Assembly (NCBI RefSeq): GCF_000024345.1
Contig: NC_013729.1
Span: 3,844,001 to 3,908,000 of the forward strand
Direction of reading: 5' to 3'
Source of the DNA: Kribbella flavida DSM 17836
GTDB taxonomy: Bacteria > Actinomycetota > Actinomycetes > Propionibacteriales > Kribbellaceae
Length of the DNA: 64,000 nucleotides
A program made the translations under genes and the position numbers. The notes beneath the pieces are model-generated. The model ran no database searches, had not been told where the DNA came from, and saw nothing but the letters and a program-made list of their open reading frames with translations. The first letter of the stretch is position 1. Each line of letters starts with the position of its first letter. This document shows positions 25,372 through 33,504 of the stretch, one piece after another.

Positions 25372-26936
25372 TGCGCCTCCTCGAGCAGCTCGATCGCCGG
25401 GTTGTAGTACGCCGCGGAGCGCCGCGCCACGCCGTCCAGGCCGCGGCCGGCGTCCTGCGGGCGCTTCATCAGCCCGAAGGTGCCGTCGCCGATCGCGTTC
25501 AGCAGGCCGTCGTCGACGATCGTGTCCAGCAGCTCCACCGACTCCGCCAGCACCTGCCGGGCCCGGTTGGCGATGAAGCCGTCAGGCGCCGGGTGGAAGT
25601 CCTCGTGAAGGTTGCCCGCGGCACCTAACACGTAGCGGACGTTCTGCAGCGCCAGGTCCCGGTCGGAGATCCACGGGGTGACCACGGCTTCGGTCATCAT
25701 GCCGACCAGCAGGATGCCCTGCCCGGTCATCGCGCCGGCCAGGTTGAAGAACCCGTCCAGCAGGTAGCCGCGGAACACATCGCCGGTCATGTGCCGGGTC
25801 GGCGGCATCCACTTCAGCGGCGCGTCCGGGAACAGCTGTCGGGCCAGCATCGCGTGCGCCAGCTCGAGCCGGAACGAGTCCGGGATCTCCGGGGTGATCT
25901 CGAAGGCGTGGCCGAGACCGAGCTGCCAGTCCTGCAGCCCGGCCTCCTTGGCGAAGTACTCGTTCAGCAGCTGCGACACCGTCACCGTGTGCGCGGCCTC
26001 GACGGCGTCCGCGGTGGTCAGGTAGTTGTCCTCGCCGGTGTTGATGATGATTCCGGCGCGGGCGTGGATCTGCCGGCTGAAGCGCTGGTCGACGAAGGTC
26101 CGGATCGGGTTGATGTCGCGGAACAGGATGCCGTACATCGAGTCGTTCAGCATCATGTCCAGCCGCTCCAGCCCGGCCAGCGTCGCGATCTCCGGCATGC
26201 ACAGCCCGGAGGCGTAGTTGGTCAGCCGGATGTAGCGGCCCAGCTCGCGCGACGACTCGTCGAGCGCCGCGCGCATCAGCCGGAAGTTCTCCTGCGTCGC
26301 GTACGTCCCGGCGAAGCCCTCCCGGGTCGCGCCCTCCGGCACGTAGTCGAGCAGCGACTGCCCGGTCGAGCGGATCACCGCGATGATGTCCGCGCCGGCC
26401 CGGGCGGCCGCCTGCGCCTGCGGAATGTCCTCGTAGATGTCGCCGGTCGCGACGATCAGGTAGATCCACGGCCGCTGCTCCGGATCACCGTGCCGCTTGA
26501 TCAGCCGGTCCCGCTCCCGCCGCCGCGCGTCGACCCGCTTGAGCCCGGCGGCTGCCGCCTTACGCGCCGCCGCCCGCGCCCGGACGGCGTCCCGTCCCTC
26601 CGGCAGCCGGAACGTCACCGAGCCCGACGCCGCCTTCTGCGCCAGCACGGACAGGTCCTCGGCCTCGCCGCGGACCAGCGCGTCCCAGACCGGCAGCGCC
26701 AGCCCGTGCTCGAGCCCGACGTCGGCCCGGACGGTGTCGGCGAGCCGGTTCACCCACGGGATGCCCTCGGTATCGGCCCCGGCCAGCCCCGCCAGCCGCA
26801 GGACGGCGCGCTCGACCGACACGGTCGTGTGCTGCCGGGCGATGTTCACGATCGGCCGCCCGGCCTTGCGGGCCAGGCTGCGGGCCTTGCGCACGGTGAC
26901 CGGGTCGAGGTCGAGCTTCTTCACGGCACGCGTCAC
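25368..26936 (-). CDS. kamD: Lysine 5,6-aminomutase alpha subunit
   Basis: A 522-residue TIM-barrel subunit that binds PLP and the adenosyl group. Family segments include ARQHTTVSVERAVLRLAGLA near the N-terminus, WIYLIVATGDIYEDIPQAQA, ADIIAVIRSTGQSLLDYVPE and TRHMTGDVFRGYLLDG. I prefer the GTG at 26934-26936: it overlaps the upstream stop (GTGA) and AAGGA lies eight bases before it. The ATG at 26945 has its only purine run directly abutting it. Downstream kamE overlaps by four bases. Confidence 0.95.
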   Translation of the reverse strand: MTRAVKKLDLDPVTVRKARSLARKAGRPIVNIARQHTTVSVERAVLRLAGLAGADTEGIPWVNRLADTVRADVGLEHGLALPVWDALVRGEAEDLSVLAQKAASGSVTFRLPEGRDAVRARAAARKAAAAGLKRVDARRRERDRLIKRHGDPEQRPWIYLIVATGDIYEDIPQAQAAARAGADIIAVIRSTGQSLLDYVPEGATREGFAGTYATQENFRLMRAALDESSRELGRYIRLTNYASGLCMPEIATLAGLERLDMMLNDSMYGILFRDINPIRTFVDQRFSRQIHARAGIIINTGEDNYLTTADAVEAAHTVTVSQLLNEYFAKEAGLQDWQLGLGHAFEITPEIPDSFRLELAHAMLARQLFPDAPLKWMPPTRHMTGDVFRGYLLDGFFNLAGAMTGQGILLVGMMTEAVVTPWISDRDLALQNVRYVLGAAGNLHEDFHPAPDGFIANRARQVLAESVELLDTIVDDGLLNAIGDGTFGLMKRPQDAGRGLDGVARRSAAYYNPAIELLEEAQ

Positions 26937-28534
26937 GACGACCATCCTTCGGATTCGTACACCGGCCGACCACCGACGGCGGTCCGCAGACAGCTGGGAA
27001 CAGCTGCTTCGTCACTGAGGTCCGGCAGCACCGGTACGCCGGCCCGCGGGTCGGTCGACCAGGCGGCGACCCGCTGGTCCGGCGTCTGCACGACCAGCTC
27101 CGCGTCGCTCTGCCACACCGCGTACGTCGCGGCGGCGCCTGGTGCGAGCACGCCCGCGTCGTCGATGCCCGCGGCGCGCCAGCCACCCCGGGTGTGCGCC
27201 TGGAAGGCGGCCCGCACGGTGATCCGCTCGCTCTCGGTGTGGTGGAACGCGGCCGCCCGGACGGCCTGCCAGCCACCGAACGCCGTCACCGGCGCGTCGG
27301 ACCCGAAGGCGAGCACCACCCCGGCCCGCGCGAGCGAGCCGAACGGGTTCATGCCCTGCCAGCGGTCGCCGACGCGCTCGGCGTACATGCCGTCCGGTCC
27401 GCCCCAGTGACCGTCGAACATCGGCTGCACGCTGGCCACCACACCGCATCGGGCGAGGGTGGCGATGGCCGCCTCGTCCGGCATCTCGACGTGCTCGAGC
27501 CGGTGCCGGGCGGCGACCAGGGCCGGTACGCCGACCTTCTCCGCGGCCAGCTCGAACCCGCGGGCGATGTTGTCGAGGGCAAGGTCCCCGATGCAGTGGA
27601 AGCCCGCCTGTACGCCCTTCCCGGTGCACGCGACGACGTGCTCGGCGATCTGCTCGGCCGTCAGGTACGCGTGCCCGCGGTGGTCGGGGCGATCGGCGTA
27701 CGGCGCCCGCAGCGCGGCGGTGCGTGAACCGAGGGCGCCGTCGGCGTTCAAATCACCGGCCAGCCCGGCCAGCCCGTACTCCGTCACGTTGCCGAAGACG
27801 CCGGGCTCACCCCAGTAGAGGGTCGCCGACAGACCGAGCTCCTCGGCCGCCTGGCGGACCAGCGGAAGCTCCCACAGCGGCCCGATGTGCGGCGCCGCCA
27901 TCTCGTGGAACGCCCCGATCCCCCGCTCGGCCATCGCCTTGACGGCGGCCCGGGCATCGACCAGCCGCTGCTCGGGGCCGATCAGCTCACTCAACGCATC
28001 CCGTACGGCGTGGTGGGCGTCGCGTTCCACCCGGCCGCTCGCGTCGTACCCGGCGTGCCCGGCCAGTCCGTCGACGGCAGCGGCGAGTGCGGAGGAGATG
28101 ACGCCGGAGTGACCGTCGACGCGGGACAGGTAGACCTTGCGGCCCCCGGCGGCGCGATCCAGCTCCTCGGCCGCCGGCGGGCGACCCTCGGGCCAGCGGG
28201 TCTCGTCCCAGCCGGCGCCGTCGATCACGGCGTCCGGGCCGAGCGTGGCAGCGAAGCTGGACAGCCGGTCGAGAGCCTCGGTCAGGCTGGTGGCGCCGAC
28301 CAGGTCGAGGCCGGTCAGCAGCGCGCCGGTCTGGGCGGTATGGACGTGGGCGTCGACGAACGCCGGCGTGACGAGCTTGCCGCGCAGGTCGATCACCTCG
28401 TCCGCGCCGCTCGCGTACGAGACCGCGCCGGTGTCGTCGCCGAGCCAGCTGACCACGCCGTCGTCGAAGGCGATCGCGGTCGCGTGGGGGTCGGCGGGTG
28501 AGTAGACGGAACCGTTCGTCAGAAGTGTGCGCAC
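26933..28534 (-). CDS. Amidohydrolase, YtcJ-like metal-dependent hydrolase
   Basis: A 533-residue amidohydrolase-3 family protein. It starts MRTLLTNGSVYSPADPHATA, has the metal-binding VDAHVHTAQ, the later metal ligand region HCIGDLALDN, HRLEHVEMPD, and a final metal-type Asp in FGSDAPVTAFGG. YtcJ-like enzymes hydrolyse amide or formimino bonds, but most are uncharacterised. It sits between kdd and kamD, a position where a lysine-pathway enzyme would be expected, with only three bases to kdd and a four-base overlap with kamD. A role in opening or deacylating a lysine-derived intermediate is a reasonable guess. Confidence 0.85.
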   Translation of the reverse strand: MRTLLTNGSVYSPADPHATAIAFDDGVVSWLGDDTGAVSYASGADEVIDLRGKLVTPAFVDAHVHTAQTGALLTGLDLVGATSLTEALDRLSSFAATLGPDAVIDGAGWDETRWPEGRPPAAEELDRAAGGRKVYLSRVDGHSGVISSALAAAVDGLAGHAGYDASGRVERDAHHAVRDALSELIGPEQRLVDARAAVKAMAERGIGAFHEMAAPHIGPLWELPLVRQAAEELGLSATLYWGEPGVFGNVTEYGLAGLAGDLNADGALGSRTAALRAPYADRPDHRGHAYLTAEQIAEHVVACTGKGVQAGFHCIGDLALDNIARGFELAAEKVGVPALVAARHRLEHVEMPDEAAIATLARCGVVASVQPMFDGHWGGPDGMYAERVGDRWQGMNPFGSLARAGVVLAFGSDAPVTAFGGWQAVRAAAFHHTESERITVRAAFQAHTRGGWRAAGIDDAGVLAPGAAATYAVWQSDAELVVQTPDQRVAAWSTDPRAGVPVLPDLSDEAAVPSCLRTAVGGRPVYESEGWSS

Positions 28535-28537
28535 GGG

Positions 28538-29590
28538 CTAATCCTGCCCCTCCGCCTGCAGCCTGCCCTCGAAGAGCCGCCGGACACCTGGTTCGGAGCG
28601 CAGCAGCTCGAGCGCGTAGTCGGCGTGGCCGGGCACGTACCCGTTGCCGACCAGCATCGTCACGTCGGCCGCCAGCCCTTCGGCGCCGAGCGCGGCGGCG
28701 GAGAACGAGGTCGCCATCGAGAAGAAGATCACCGTGCCGCCGGACGCCGTCGCGAGCACCGCCCCGTGCTCGCAGCCCGGCACGTCCACGCAGACCACGG
28801 TGAGGTCCGCCGGTCCCCCGGCCGCCTCCACCGCGGCCGCGAGCGCGACCGGGTCCCGGGCGTCGGCCAGCGCGACCACGTCAGCCAGGCCGGCGGCATC
28901 GAGCCGCTCCCGCTCCGCCTCGACCGGCACGATGCCGATCGTCCGGGACGCGCCGGCGCGCCGGGCGGCGGCCAGCGAGAGCGAGCCGCTTTTGCCTGCG
29001 CCGCCAACTACTGACACGACAGGCTTTATGCCTTTGTCGACATACTGAGCGACCACGCGCGCGGTCAGCGCGGGGGCGCCGCACACGTCCATCACGGCCA
29101 GCGACAGCTCCGGAGCCAGGTCGTCCGGCAGCTTCGCCACGATCGACCGCGCGAACAGGATCGCGTGCCCTTCGGCCGGAACCTGCTCGCTGCGACCGTC
29201 CCAGCGCCGCAGGCCGTCGGTGATCCGCAACGGGGTCAGGGTCAGCGAGACCAGCGTGGCGACCCGGTCCCCCGGCCGGACGCCGAGCGGCGACTCCGGG
29301 CCGACCTCGTCGACGACGCCGACCAGCATGCCGCCGGAGCCGGTGACCGGGTTCTGCATCTTGCCGCGCTGCTCGACGATGCCGAGCACGGCCTGCTTGA
29401 CCGCCTCGCCGTCGTGCCCGTGCGCCTCGGCCAGCTGGCGGTACGACGCGGCGTCCAGGTTGAGTCGCTCGACCGCGATCCGGACCTCGTCCGGCCAGAG
29501 CTCGGGATGCGCGTCCAGCCGGGCCGCCGCCTGGGGCAGCACGCCGGCCGGTTCGATCACGCGATGCAGTCCGACGGGACTCGACGACAC
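28538..29590 (-). CDS. kdd: L-erythro-3,5-diaminohexanoate dehydrogenase
   Basis: A 350-residue NAD(P)-dependent dehydrogenase that oxidatively deaminates 3,5-diaminohexanoate to 5-amino-3-oxohexanoate in lysine fermentation. The family pattern includes the N-terminal HRVIEPAGVLPQAAARLD, the segment KMQNPVTGSGGMLVG, and a Rossmann domain with VVGGAGKSGSLSLAAARRAG. The length and the neighbouring aminomutase genes fit kdd well. The GTG start is preceded by GGAGG at good spacing. It is the first gene of the minus-strand kam operon, facing kamA. Confidence 0.93.
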   Translation of the reverse strand: MSSSPVGLHRVIEPAGVLPQAAARLDAHPELWPDEVRIAVERLNLDAASYRQLAEAHGHDGEAVKQAVLGIVEQRGKMQNPVTGSGGMLVGVVDEVGPESPLGVRPGDRVATLVSLTLTPLRITDGLRRWDGRSEQVPAEGHAILFARSIVAKLPDDLAPELSLAVMDVCGAPALTARVVAQYVDKGIKPVVSVVGGAGKSGSLSLAAARRAGASRTIGIVPVEAERERLDAAGLADVVALADARDPVALAAAVEAAGGPADLTVVCVDVPGCEHGAVLATASGGTVIFFSMATSFSAAALGAEGLAADVTMLVGNGYVPGHADYALELLRSEPGVRRLFEGRLQAEGQD

Positions 29591-29629
29591 GGAACCTCCA
29601 AGGGTCGCGGCCCGGACGGGCCGGGCAAA

Positions 29630-29658
29630 ATACTAGCGATAACCATCCTGAACGGAAA
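29630..29658 (-). promoter_or_regulatory. Probable promoter of the kdd-kam operon
   Basis: On the minus strand, TTTCCG (29658-29653), a 17-base spacer and TAGTAT (29635-29630) precede kdd by about 40 bases. Confidence 0.45.
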
Positions 29659-29700
29659 TCTTGCGGCATACTGATGGATCTGGAGGAAGTTCTATCGCTA
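29634..29700. promoter_or_regulatory. Paired inverted sites between kdd and kamA
   Basis: TAGCGATA (29634-29641) recurs as its exact complement TATCGCTA (29693-29700), 51 bases away, in the divergent kdd/kamA spacer. The left copy overlaps the kdd -10 element, the right one lies before the kamA ribosome site. The layout suggests a looping regulator; the Lrp-type gene at 32005-32478 is the obvious local candidate. Confidence 0.45.
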
Positions 29701-29744
29701 TCCTCGCAGATGACCGTATCGCCAGAGGAGCCCCCGGAGGACTC

Positions 29745-31217
29745 GTGACCGATCTGCTCAGCCCGTCCGACCTGATCGGCAGCGACGGAGGACCGGAAAA
29801 CGGCCAGCCGTACGCGTACCGGCGGGCCGACCTGGTCGAGCCGGACTGGACCCGGCTGCCCGGCTGGAAGGACGTCACCGCGGAGGAGTGGCGTTCGGTG
29901 CAGTGGCAGCGCTCGCACTGCGTGAAGAACGTGAAGCAGCTGCGCGACGTGATGGGCGACCTGCTCGAGGAACGCGTCTACGAGGACCTCACCCGCGACC
30001 AGGCCGAGCGCGCGACGATGTCGATGCTGCTGCCGCCGCAGATGCTGAACACGATCGTTCCCCAGGGCGCGGCGGACTACACCGAGGCGTTCTACGCCGA
30101 TCCGGTCCGGCGGTACATGCTGCCGATGTTCACCGACCGGCGCACGGACTGGCCGTCGCACCCGCACGCGACCCGGGACTCGCTGCACGAGCACGAGATG
30201 TGGGCCACGGAGGGGTTGACCCACCGCTACCCGACGAAGGTGCTGGCCGAGGTGCTGCCCACCTGCCCGCAGTACTGCGGGCACTGCACCCGGATGGACC
30301 TGGTCGGCAACTCGACGCCGGTGATCGACAAGCTGAAGTTCACCATCAAGCCGCAGCAGCGGCTGGACGACATGCTCGACTACCTGCGGCGGACACCGGG
30401 TGTGCGCGACGTCGTCGTCTCCGGCGGCGACGTGGCGAACATGCCCTGGCCGCGGCTGGAGGCGTTCCTGACCAGCCTGCTGGAGATCGAGAACATCCGT
30501 GACATCCGGCTGGCCACGAAGGCGCTGATGGGCATGCCGCAGCACTGGCTGTCCGACGACGTCCGGGCCGGCGTCGAGCGGGTCGCCACCATCGCCCGGC
30601 AGCGCGGCGTGATGGTCGCGATGCACACCCACGTGAACGCAGCCCAGTCGGTCACGCCGCTGGTGGCCGAGGCAACCAAGGCGATGTTCGACGCGGGTCT
30701 GCGCGACGTCCGCAACCAGGGCGTGCTGATGCGCGGCGTGAACGACTCGGTCCCGCAGCTGCTCGACCTGTGCTTCGCGCTGCTCGACGGCGCCACGATC
30801 ACGCCGTACTACTTCTACATGTGCGACATGATCCCGTTCTCGGAACACTGGCGGGTCTCGGTGAAGGACGCCCAGCACCTGCAGCACGGCATCCTCGGCT
30901 ACCTGCCCGGCTTCGCCACCCCGCGCATCGTCTGCGACGTCCCGTACGTCGGCAAGCGCTGGGTCCACCAGCTGTCCGACTACGACGAGGTCCGCGGCAT
31001 CTCGTACTGGAAGAAGAACTACCGCACCGGCATCGAGCAGCAGGATCCCGAGGCGCTGAACCGCACCTACGAGTACTACGACCCGATCGACACCCTGCCC
31101 GCCGAGGGCCAGGAGTGGTGGCGCACCCACGCCGGCGACTCGATCGCCGCGGCTACCGCGCAGGCCGCCGCTTCCCGCTCGGCCGCCGAGTCCCAGAAGC
31201 TGCTGCAGATCGGCTGA
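29745..31217 (+). CDS. kamA: Lysine 2,3-aminomutase family radical SAM enzyme
   Basis: A 490-residue radical SAM protein. The 4Fe-4S motif is CPQYCGHC (Cys174, Cys178, Cys181), and the probable PLP-binding Lys lies in CDVPYVGKRW. A family-typical PYYFYMCDMIPFSEHW segment is present. It should convert L-lysine to L-beta-lysine, the first step toward kdd and the 5,6-aminomutase. Relative to clostridial KamA, the Gly-rich PLP loop is altered (PYVGK), so substrate range should be tested. GTG 29745 has GGAGG four bases upstream; the longer frame before it is not conserved-looking. A terminator follows. Confidence 0.88.
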   Translation: MTDLLSPSDLIGSDGGPENGQPYAYRRADLVEPDWTRLPGWKDVTAEEWRSVQWQRSHCVKNVKQLRDVMGDLLEERVYEDLTRDQAERATMSMLLPPQMLNTIVPQGAADYTEAFYADPVRRYMLPMFTDRRTDWPSHPHATRDSLHEHEMWATEGLTHRYPTKVLAEVLPTCPQYCGHCTRMDLVGNSTPVIDKLKFTIKPQQRLDDMLDYLRRTPGVRDVVVSGGDVANMPWPRLEAFLTSLLEIENIRDIRLATKALMGMPQHWLSDDVRAGVERVATIARQRGVMVAMHTHVNAAQSVTPLVAEATKAMFDAGLRDVRNQGVLMRGVNDSVPQLLDLCFALLDGATITPYYFYMCDMIPFSEHWRVSVKDAQHLQHGILGYLPGFATPRIVCDVPYVGKRWVHQLSDYDEVRGISYWKKNYRTGIEQQDPEALNRTYEYYDPIDTLPAEGQEWWRTHAGDSIAAATAQAAASRSAAESQKLLQIG

Positions 31218-31229
31218 TCCGGGGCATCT

Positions 31230-31266
31230 CGTCGCTGCCGGCGTGCAGGGGTCGTCGGCAGCGACG
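31230..31266 (+). terminator. kamA terminator hairpin
   Basis: An 11-bp perfect stem (CGTCGCTGCCG with CGGCAGCGACG) and a 15-base loop begin 13 bp after the kamA stop codon. Confidence 0.7.
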
Positions 31267-31318
31267 GGACGACCGGCCCGGATGTCGCGTCCGGCCGGGC
31301 GCCGATTACGCTCCGCTG

Positions 31319-32008
31319 GTGACCGAACACCTTGCCGCCACGAGGTCGTCGTACGACAACGTCGCGGACGCCTACCACGAGCTGGTCAAGGACCGGATGG
31401 CCGGCAACCCGATGGAACGCGCGATGCTGACCGCGTTCGCCGAGCTGACCGGCGACCCGATCGCGGACCTCGGCTGCGGCGCCGGGCGGACGACCGCCTA
31501 CCTGAAGGCCGTCGGCTGCGACGTGTCGGGCATCGACCTGTCGCCGAAGATGGTCGAGCTGGCCCGGAAGAACTGCCCGGGCGTGCGGTTCGAGATCGGC
31601 TCGATGACCGACCTGGCGTTCAAGGACGGCGAGCTGGGCGGCGTCCTGGCCTGGTACTCGACGTTCCACATCCCGCGGGCCGAGCTGCCCGGGCTGTTCG
31701 GTGAGTTCGCGCGGGTCCTGCGGCCGGGCGGGCGGGTCCTGATCGGGACGCACTCGGGCCAGGACGAGACGCTGCAGCCGCAGAAGGCGTACGGGCTGCC
31801 GGTCAGCTACACGGCCTACCTGTACCGGCCCGAGGTGATCACCGAGGCGCTGGAGAAGGCCGGGCTTACCGTCACCGCGCAGCTCACCGAGCCCGGCAAC
31901 CGGCCGGGGCGCGGGTACGCGGCGTTCTTCGCGCAGAAGAGCAGCACCGAGGCACCGGCGGCGAAAACGACCGCCGAGCCGGCCGCGGATCAGGCGGCGG
32001 GCGGCTAG
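31319..32008 (+). CDS. SAM-dependent class I methyltransferase
   Basis: A 229-residue methyltransferase. Motif I is IADLGCGAGRTTAYLKAVG near residues 43-61, then SGIDLSPKMVELARK, and a conserved EFARVLRPGGRVLIG strand. It ends in an Ala/Thr-rich tail of about 25 residues. The GTG start has no ribosome site; GATTACGCT lies just upstream, so a leaderless transcript is likely. Four bases overlap the convergent Lrp gene. It shares an opening pattern with the methyltransferase at 8182-8820. The substrate is unknown. Confidence 0.87.
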   Translation: MTEHLAATRSSYDNVADAYHELVKDRMAGNPMERAMLTAFAELTGDPIADLGCGAGRTTAYLKAVGCDVSGIDLSPKMVELARKNCPGVRFEIGSMTDLAFKDGELGGVLAWYSTFHIPRAELPGLFGEFARVLRPGGRVLIGTHSGQDETLQPQKAYGLPVSYTAYLYRPEVITEALEKAGLTVTAQLTEPGNRPGRGYAAFFAQKSSTEAPAAKTTAEPAADQAAGG

Positions 32009-32478
32009 AGCGCCGGCGGGCGGCGTTCGTACGGCGTACTGAGCACGATCGTGGTCGTGGTGGAGACGTTCGCGCGGGCGCGGATCACGGCCAGCAGCTC
32101 CTCCAGCGCGCCGGGCGTGGCAACCCGGACGATCAGCACGTAGCTGGAGTCCCCGGCCACCGAGTAGCAGGACTCGATCTCGCGCACGTCGCGCAGCCGC
32201 TCCGGCGAGTCGTCGGGCTGCGACGGGTCGATCGGCCGGATCGAGATCAGCGCGGTCAGCGGAAGGTCCAGCGCGCTGTGGTCGATGGTTGCCGCGTACC
32301 CCAGGATGATGCCGCGCTGCTCCAGCCGCTTCACCCGCTGGTGCACGGCCGACGTGGACAGGCCGGTCGCCTTGCCCAGGTCGGTGAAGCTCATCCGCCC
32401 GTCCGACGCCAGCAACTGCACGATCTTGCGATCCAGGTCCTCCACGCTGGAGACCCTACTGCCCTCGCCCGTCGGCAT
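32005..32478 (-). CDS. Lrp/AsnC family transcriptional regulator
   Basis: A 157-residue feast/famine regulator. The N-terminal helix-turn-helix is within DLDRKIVQLLASDGRMSFTD and LSTSAVHQRVKRLEQRG; the C-terminal RAM domain (about residues 75-150) contains the ligand-binding VAGDSSYVLIVRV strand. ATG 32478 was chosen because GGTGGA stands eight bases upstream; ATG 32490 and GTG 32445 are alternatives. Its closeness to the lysine cluster suggests amino-acid-responsive control of kamA and kdd-kal, which is inference. It starts 14 bp from the divergent exonuclease gene. Confidence 0.9.
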   Translation of the reverse strand: MPTGEGSRVSSVEDLDRKIVQLLASDGRMSFTDLGKATGLSTSAVHQRVKRLEQRGIILGYAATIDHSALDLPLTALISIRPIDPSQPDDSPERLRDVREIESCYSVAGDSSYVLIVRVATPGALEELLAVIRARANVSTTTTIVLSTPYERRPPAL

Positions 32479-32492
32479 GAAAGCATCCACCC

Positions 32493-33455
32493 ATGCCAGT
32501 GAACTCTTCGCCGACGCCCCAGCGGCTGATGCTGCTCGACACCGCCTCGCTGTACTTCCGCGCCTTCTTCGGGGTGCCGGACACGATGAAGGCCGCCGAC
32601 GGTACGCCGACCAACGCGGTCCGCGGGCTGCTCGACTTCATCGCCCGGCTGGTCGAGAACCACCGGCCGACCCAGCTGGTGGCGTGCTGGGACGACAACT
32701 GGCGGCCGTCCTGGCGGGTCGCGCTGATCCCGTCGTACAAGGCGCAGCGGGTCGAGTACGTCGCCACCGGCGGCGAGCAGGTCGAGGACGTGCCGGACCG
32801 GCTCGAGGTCCAGGTGCCCTACATCCGGGCCTGCCTGGACTCGCTCGGCATCGCCATCGCCGGCGCCCCCGACCACGAGGCCGACGACGTGATCGGCACC
32901 CTGTCCCACCGCGCGACCACTCCGGTCGACGTGGTCACCGGTGACCGCGACCTGTTCCAGCTGATCGACGACACCCGCGGCGTCCGGGTGATCTACACCG
33001 CCGCCAAGGGCGTGGGCCGGGCCGAGGTGTACGACGAGAAGGCGCTGCTGGCCAAGTACCAGGTCCCGGCCGGCCGGTACGCCGACTTCGCCACCCTGCG
33101 CGGCGACGCCTCCGACGGCCTGCCCGGCGTCAAGGGCATCGGCGAGAAGACCGCCGCCTCACTGGTCACGGCGTACGGCGGGCTGGCCGAGATCCGGGCG
33201 GCCGCGGCCGACCCGGCGACGCCGATGTCGCCGTCGGTGAAGCGCAAGATCCTCGACGCGGCCGACTACCTCGACGTCGCACCGAAGGTGGTCGCGGTGG
33301 CGACCGACGCGCCGGTCAGCGCGTTCGACCCCGACCTGCCGACCGAGGTGGCCGACCCGCAGCGCTGGCTCGACCTGGTCGAGCTGCTCGAGCTCGGCGG
33401 CAGCGCCCAGCGGGTGATGGCCGCGCTGAACCTCGGGCCGAAAACCACCGGCTGA
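32493..33455 (+). CDS. 5'-3' exonuclease (PolI N-terminal domain-like)
   Basis: A 320-residue stand-alone flap nuclease of the DNA polymerase I 5'-3' exonuclease family, without a polymerase domain. Metal-binding acidic clusters are seen in MLLDTASLYFRAFFG, DHEADDVIGTL, VVTGDRDLFQL and GDASDGLPGVKGIGEKTAA, the last also being the helix-hairpin-helix that grips DNA. It probably removes RNA primers or flaps in replication and repair. Many actinobacteria carry such a paralogue beside polA. The start codon is ATG. Confidence 0.92.
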   Translation: MPVNSSPTPQRLMLLDTASLYFRAFFGVPDTMKAADGTPTNAVRGLLDFIARLVENHRPTQLVACWDDNWRPSWRVALIPSYKAQRVEYVATGGEQVEDVPDRLEVQVPYIRACLDSLGIAIAGAPDHEADDVIGTLSHRATTPVDVVTGDRDLFQLIDDTRGVRVIYTAAKGVGRAEVYDEKALLAKYQVPAGRYADFATLRGDASDGLPGVKGIGEKTAASLVTAYGGLAEIRAAAADPATPMSPSVKRKILDAADYLDVAPKVVAVATDAPVSAFDPDLPTEVADPQRWLDLVELLELGGSAQRVMAALNLGPKTTG

Positions 33456-33504
33456 GCACCACGGCGCCGACAGCACCGATCACCTACTCCTGGAGGACCT
33501 CCGA

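Noticed and set aside
26933..28534. The amidohydrolase as a disguised kce gene
   Set aside because: It has amidohydrolase-3 metal motifs and is about twice the length of Kce; the folds may both be barrels but the motifs differ.
29591..29744. Cobalamin riboswitch ahead of the B12-dependent mutase operon
   Set aside because: The spacer is only about 150 bp and contains no B12-box-like sequence.
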